Position numbers and translations under genes: made by a program
Source: CAYMAX01 sp964388595
GTDB taxonomy: Bacteria; Bacteroidota; Bacteroidia; Bacteroidales; UBA932
Reading direction: 5' to 3'
DNA: 64,000 bases
Assembly (NCBI GenBank): GCA_964388595.1
Contig: CAYMAX010000001.1
Coordinates: forward strand, 1-64,000
In this document: positions 60,563 through 64,000 of the stretch, one piece after another
Position numbering within the stretch: the stretch's first letter is position 1
How the letters are laid out: each line of letters starts with the position of its first letter
The notes under the pieces: model-generated
Told to the model about the DNA's origin: nothing
The model's database searches: none
The model's input: only the letters and a program-made list of their open reading frames with translations

Positions 60563-61741
60563 ATGAAAAGAGTCTATCTCATATTTTCACTCTTGATGCT
60601 TTCGCTATTTTCTCTTTCAGCACAAAATATCTCAAAACAGACTGCACAGAAGAAAAAAATAGAAGAAGAGATAGCTCTTATCGATGTTCAGCTCAATACC
60701 ACTCAAAATCAAAAGCACGACAATCTTCAGGCTCTCGCTCTCACCCAGACAAAAATCGAAGCTCGTCGCAATCTTATTGAACAGATAGATAAAGAGATAG
60801 AGGGATATAACAAATCTATTGCCATCAAAAATCAGCAGATTGCCAGGCTGTCTGCACGTCTTGACACCTTGAAATATTATTATGACAAGCTGATTCTTAA
60901 TTCATACAAAAACAGAGACTCTAAGGTGTGGTTTATGTATATTATGGCAAGTGACAATCTGGGGCAAGGCCTCAGGCGCTGGTCATATCTTCGCAATCTG
61001 TCTCACTCTGTCCAGGTGCAGGCTATGAATATTAGAGAGGTTCAGCTCGACCTGGCCCTTGAAAATGAAAATCTCCGCAAGCTCAAACTCGAATCGTTGT
61101 CTACCAAAAAGCAGAGGGAAAAGGAATATGAGGAGCTTTCCAATGAAGAGGTGGCTGTGACCAATACCATCTCGAGACTGTCCAAACAGGAGAAGCAGAT
61201 GCGTTCCCAACTCGAGAAGAAGAAAAAAGAGATGGAACGGCTCAACAAAGAGATAGAGAAAATATTGGCAGATGCTGTGAGAGAGCAAAAGAGGGCCGGA
61301 GAAAAGATAGCCATTGACTATGAACTTTCTGCCAAATTCAGCGATAATAAGGGTAAACTACCCTGGCCGGTGAAAAATGGGGTAATAGTCGAGAAGTTTG
61401 GACAAGCTTATCATCCTGTTTTCAGAAATGTGAAGCTCCCATTCAACAATGGTGTCAATTTCAGCACAACTGTGGGAGAAAATGCATACTGTATCTTCGA
61501 CGGAGTAGTCAAACAGGTGTTGGTGATGCCGGGGTACAATCAATGTGTATTGGTACAGCATGGTGAATATTTCACTTTCTACTGTAAGCTCAAAAGGGTA
61601 TTTGTCTCTGCAGGTGACAAACTTGCCACAGGCCAGGAAATAGGGTCTATTGCCACTTCAGATGATGGCAATGCAGTATTTCACTTCCAATTGTGGAAAG
61701 GGACCGAGAAGCAGAATCCGGAGCACTGGCTCAGAAAATAG
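60563..61741 (+). CDS. EnvC-like murein hydrolase activator with degenerate LytM domain
   Basis: A 392-residue exported protein (signal peptide about 1-20, ending LSAQ). Two long coiled-coil stretches follow (about 24-105 and 155-240, rich in Lys, Glu and Gln), then a C-terminal LytM/M23 domain at about 265-392. The zinc ligands are largely lost: the HxGxD site reads NNGVNF, the HxH site reads FTFYCKL, and only the final FHFQLW histidine remains. Such degenerate M23 proteins (EnvC, NlpD) activate peptidoglycan amidases instead of cutting. It follows a TPR gene by 12 nt. Confidence 0.9.
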   Translation: MKRVYLIFSLLMLSLFSLSAQNISKQTAQKKKIEEEIALIDVQLNTTQNQKHDNLQALALTQTKIEARRNLIEQIDKEIEGYNKSIAIKNQQIARLSARLDTLKYYYDKLILNSYKNRDSKVWFMYIMASDNLGQGLRRWSYLRNLSHSVQVQAMNIREVQLDLALENENLRKLKLESLSTKKQREKEYEELSNEEVAVTNTISRLSKQEKQMRSQLEKKKKEMERLNKEIEKILADAVREQKRAGEKIAIDYELSAKFSDNKGKLPWPVKNGVIVEKFGQAYHPVFRNVKLPFNNGVNFSTTVGENAYCIFDGVVKQVLVMPGYNQCVLVQHGEYFTFYCKLKRVFVSAGDKLATGQEIGSIATSDDGNAVFHFQLWKGTEKQNPEHWLRK

Positions 61742-61756
61742 GAGCCGTATTCATTA

Positions 61757-63457
61757 TCAATAATCAAAAGTACTATCTCCGATAAATTCCCTCATAATGG
61801 AGGTGGGGGGGATGCCTTTAATGTCATCGGGGGAGAGAGGGAAAATGTATGAGAGGAATTTGAGAAGGCGGATGCTTTCAGGATAGGCTGCGGAAAGTGG
61901 TGGAATCTTGGAGAGAAGAGGGACCGCATAATATTTCAACATAGAGAGTTCAAAGATTAATGTAGAATTGAACATCGCATCAGCATTTTCCTGGTATGGG
62001 AAGATATTGTGTTCTTCTCCCTTTCTGACACTTGGCCAGCGCAGGATGGTGTCTTCAGGTGAGATGCCCCTCGTAGCATAGTCTCTAATCATTCTGCGGA
62101 GCATTCTGTTGTCTGTGGTAGAGATATAATTGTTCTCATCCAATGATACAGAAGTAAGATCGGAGGCGTAGATTTTGAAAATTTTCTCGGCATCTATGGA
62201 TGAAGTGAGTTGAGGATTTAAGGCGTGGATTCCTTCTGTTATCAGGATATCATCTTCCTGGAGGCACATTTTGTCCCCGGCGAAATACCGTTCTCCTTTT
62301 TTGAAGTCAAATCTTGGAATCTCCACCTCTTTACCTGCAAACAGTTCATTGAGTTGCTGATTGAAATAAGGGAGGTCGAGCGCATCTATCGATTCGAAGT
62401 TATAATCACCATTTTCGTCTCGGGGAGTCTTGTCCCTGTTGACAAAATAATTGTCCATTGCTATCACTTTGGGGTTGAGCCCCAAAACCTTACATTGTAG
62501 GGCAATACGCTTGGAGGTGGTAGTCTTGCCACTGCTTGATGGCCCGGCTATGAGTACGAGCTTCACTTTGTCTCTCTTCCTGAAAATCATATCTGATATG
62601 GAGACAAATTTTCTTTCGTGCAGCGACTCTGCTATCTGAATGAGAGATGAAGCCTCCCCATTTCTGATGAGTTGATTGATGGAACATATATCATGAGCAC
62701 CCAAGATGGAGCACCAAAGAGAATTTTCTTTGAAAACACTGCTCAATTTGTCCTGATAAACATAATCGGTGATTTCCTCAGGGTCGGATGGAGATGGATA
62801 TTGAAGGCAGAAACCTTCGCTGTATGGTATGATATTGAAAAGATTTATATCTCCTGAGGAGAAGAGCAATGGCCCATAGAAAGTATCGGGATATCCCTCG
62901 AGATAGTAAACCGATACGAAAAACTTCTCCATATTGTGCACAAGGGTTGCCTTTTTCTCCCTGCGATTGTTGCGGAACAGCTCCACAGCCTCATCGTTGG
63001 GAAGTTTGTGTTTGGTAATGGGAAGATTTGCTTTGATAATCCTTTCCATCTCCCTCTTGATACGTACAATATCATCCATGGAGAGTTTGATGCTGACCGG
63101 AAGATTGTCCACTTTTGTGGAATAATCTCTTAGTTCACAATACAAACCATTGGGAAGGGTATAATCTATTATGAGGTCATATTTCGGGAATATCTTTACC
63201 ACAGCTTTCTGGAGAATAAACGAGAGGGTCCTGACAAATGTGCGTCTGCCGTCGGGATATGTGTAGTCGAGGAATTTTACGGTGTGGGGAGTGTATATCT
63301 TAAAATCCAGCTCTTTGAGCTGATTGTCGACAAAAGCGGCCATTACGGGATATTTGCACCCGGTATCGATTTTAAGAGAGAGGTCTTTGAGTGAAGTGCC
63401 CGGGGGGCAATCATAAAATCCTTTTATTGAGTCACAATAGATGGTAATATTGTCCAT
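61757..63457 (-). CDS. nucleoside (uridine) kinase-like protein with N-terminal TGS/ThrRS-like domain
   Basis: A 566-residue two-part protein. The first 270 residues resemble the N-terminal TGS and editing-like domains of threonyl-tRNA synthetase (DYTLPNGLYCELRDYS). The C-terminal half is a P-loop uridine kinase/phosphoribulokinase domain with AGPSSSGKTTTSKRIA, the SIDALDLPYFN segment and FDFKKGERYFAGDK. This fusion is common in Bacteroidota and Firmicutes and usually annotated as nucleoside kinase; the nucleoside is undetermined. It lies 2 nt after the MlaF-like gene. Confidence 0.9.
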   Translation of the reverse strand: MDNITIYCDSIKGFYDCPPGTSLKDLSLKIDTGCKYPVMAAFVDNQLKELDFKIYTPHTVKFLDYTYPDGRRTFVRTLSFILQKAVVKIFPKYDLIIDYTLPNGLYCELRDYSTKVDNLPVSIKLSMDDIVRIKREMERIIKANLPITKHKLPNDEAVELFRNNRREKKATLVHNMEKFFVSVYYLEGYPDTFYGPLLFSSGDINLFNIIPYSEGFCLQYPSPSDPEEITDYVYQDKLSSVFKENSLWCSILGAHDICSINQLIRNGEASSLIQIAESLHERKFVSISDMIFRKRDKVKLVLIAGPSSSGKTTTSKRIALQCKVLGLNPKVIAMDNYFVNRDKTPRDENGDYNFESIDALDLPYFNQQLNELFAGKEVEIPRFDFKKGERYFAGDKMCLQEDDILITEGIHALNPQLTSSIDAEKIFKIYASDLTSVSLDENNYISTTDNRMLRRMIRDYATRGISPEDTILRWPSVRKGEEHNIFPYQENADAMFNSTLIFELSMLKYYAVPLLSKIPPLSAAYPESIRLLKFLSYIFPLSPDDIKGIPPTSIMREFIGDSTFDY

Positions 63458-63459
63458 TA

Positions 63460-64000
63460 CTATATCAATGATTTAAGCTGTTTGGCCATATTGGATGCAA
63501 AAACGAAGTCGTTTAATTCAGTGCAATCGGAATGAAGGATATCAGAACGGGTACCTTCCCACATTTTGGATCCCTGATGTATAAAAGCGACCTTGTCACC
63601 AATCTCCATGACGGAATTCATATCGTGGGTGTTGATGATGGTCGTGATGTTATATTCCTGTGTTATCTCCTGAATCAGTCTGTCTATGAGAATGGATGTC
63701 AGAGGGTCCAATCCGGAGTTGGGTTCATCGCAAAAGAGGTATTTGGGATTCATCGCTATGGCTCTTGCTATCCCGACTCTTTTCTGCATGCCTCCTGAAA
63801 GTTCTGAAGGATATTTATTGTTGACATTTTCCAATCCCACTCGCGTGAGGCAGAAATTGGCCCTTTCCAATTTTTCTTCCTTACTCATAGAAGTGAAAAA
63901 ATCGAGGGGAAACATTACATTTTCCTGCGCAGTGGCAAAATCAAAGAGTGCACTACCCTGGAACAACATCCCTATCTTGCTGCGAATTTCCTTTTTATCT
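63460..64000 (-). CDS. ABC transporter ATP-binding protein, MlaF-like; 5' end outside window
   Basis: C-terminal 179 codons of an ABC ATPase open to the window edge. The Q-loop segment GMLFQGSALFD, signature LSGGMQKRVGIARAIAMNP and Walker B YLFCDEPNSGLDPLTS, followed by INTHDMNSVMEIGD, are typical of the MlaF/Mkl group, which drives retrograde phospholipid transport between the membranes with an MlaE permease and an MCE protein. The P-loop lies outside the window. Confidence 0.88.
   Translation of the reverse strand, partial: DKKEIRSKIGMLFQGSALFDFATAQENVMFPLDFFTSMSKEEKLERANFCLTRVGLENVNNKYPSELSGGMQKRVGIARAIAMNPKYLFCDEPNSGLDPLTSILIDRLIQEITQEYNITTIINTHDMNSVMEIGDKVAFIHQGSKMWEGTRSDILHSDCTELNDFVFASNMAKQLKSLI

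Noticed and set aside
1..64000. CRISPR arrays, tRNA or rRNA genes, insertion sequences, prophage
   Set aside because: No spaced repeat array, tRNA-like cloverleaf, transposase or phage gene was found; all gaps between genes are shorter than about 140 bp.

Overview
The window is a stretch of a Bacteroidales (Bacteroidota) chromosome. The evidence is a starch-utilization locus of the SusCDEFG type, SusC/SusD outer-membrane proteins, a purH-mreBCD-mrdA-rodA block, CBM20-bearing MalQ, and the Bacteroidota promoter element TAnnTTTG in front of almost every transcription unit with no clear Shine-Dalgarno sequences. Genus is not claimed. A run of exactly 100 N inside uvrA (55927-56026) marks a scaffold gap, so this is a draft or metagenome assembly.

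Layout. 1-8644 (minus): partial gcvP, then the elongasome cluster transcribed purH-mreB-mreC-mreD-mrdA-rodA. 8708-12212: ispD, an Lrp-type regulator and topA. 12305-20221 (plus): a class A penicillin-binding protein, ddl, prmC, then a three-gene signalling unit: an NMT1/THI5-like periplasmic binding protein, a 791-residue Cache-HAMP-PP2C-HATPase protein and a STAS protein. 20225-23567: radA, an unknown lipoprotein and a class I amidotransferase-like (C26) lipoprotein. 23576-29226 (minus): a serine hydrolase, a dicarboxylate/amino-acid symporter and malQ, in one operon with the C26 gene.

29285-48411 is the starch region: a small membrane protein and a LytS-type histidine kinase (plus) end tail-to-tail with a LytTR response regulator (minus). 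The intergenic region behind the regulator holds three direct AATTCG repeats at 21-22 bp spacing, followed by a sugar MFS permease, susC, susD, susE, an enlarged susF, a terminator-like hairpin, and four GH13 genes (susG, two amylase-like lipoproteins, susA). Together with cytoplasmic MalQ these form a complete route: glycan capture and trimming at the cell surface, import through SusCD, periplasmic hydrolysis, inner-membrane uptake, and cytoplasmic transglycosylation. A SusR-type regulator and a GH97 SusB are not in the window; the LytS/LytTR pair is the likely regulator.

48398-64000: panC-panD-flippase operon, PfkB kinase and maf, a small outer-membrane protein, deoxynucleoside kinase, a metallo-hydrolase and uvrA, an ECF sigma factor with an anti-sigma protein that appears to span both membranes (Dma type), a TPR protein, an EnvC-like degenerate LytM protein, a nucleoside kinase, and the start of an MlaF-like ABC ATPase cut by the window end.

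The genome is compact: convergent genes end within a few bases of one another or overlap, and no intergenic stretch exceeds about 140 bp. No rRNA, tRNA, CRISPR array, insertion sequence or prophage was seen. The most notable observations are the membrane-anchored phosphatase/kinase partner switch with a binding-protein partner, the LytTR-type operator at the starch locus, the dual-membrane anti-sigma protein, and several promoters that abut the start codon (predicted leaderless mRNAs).
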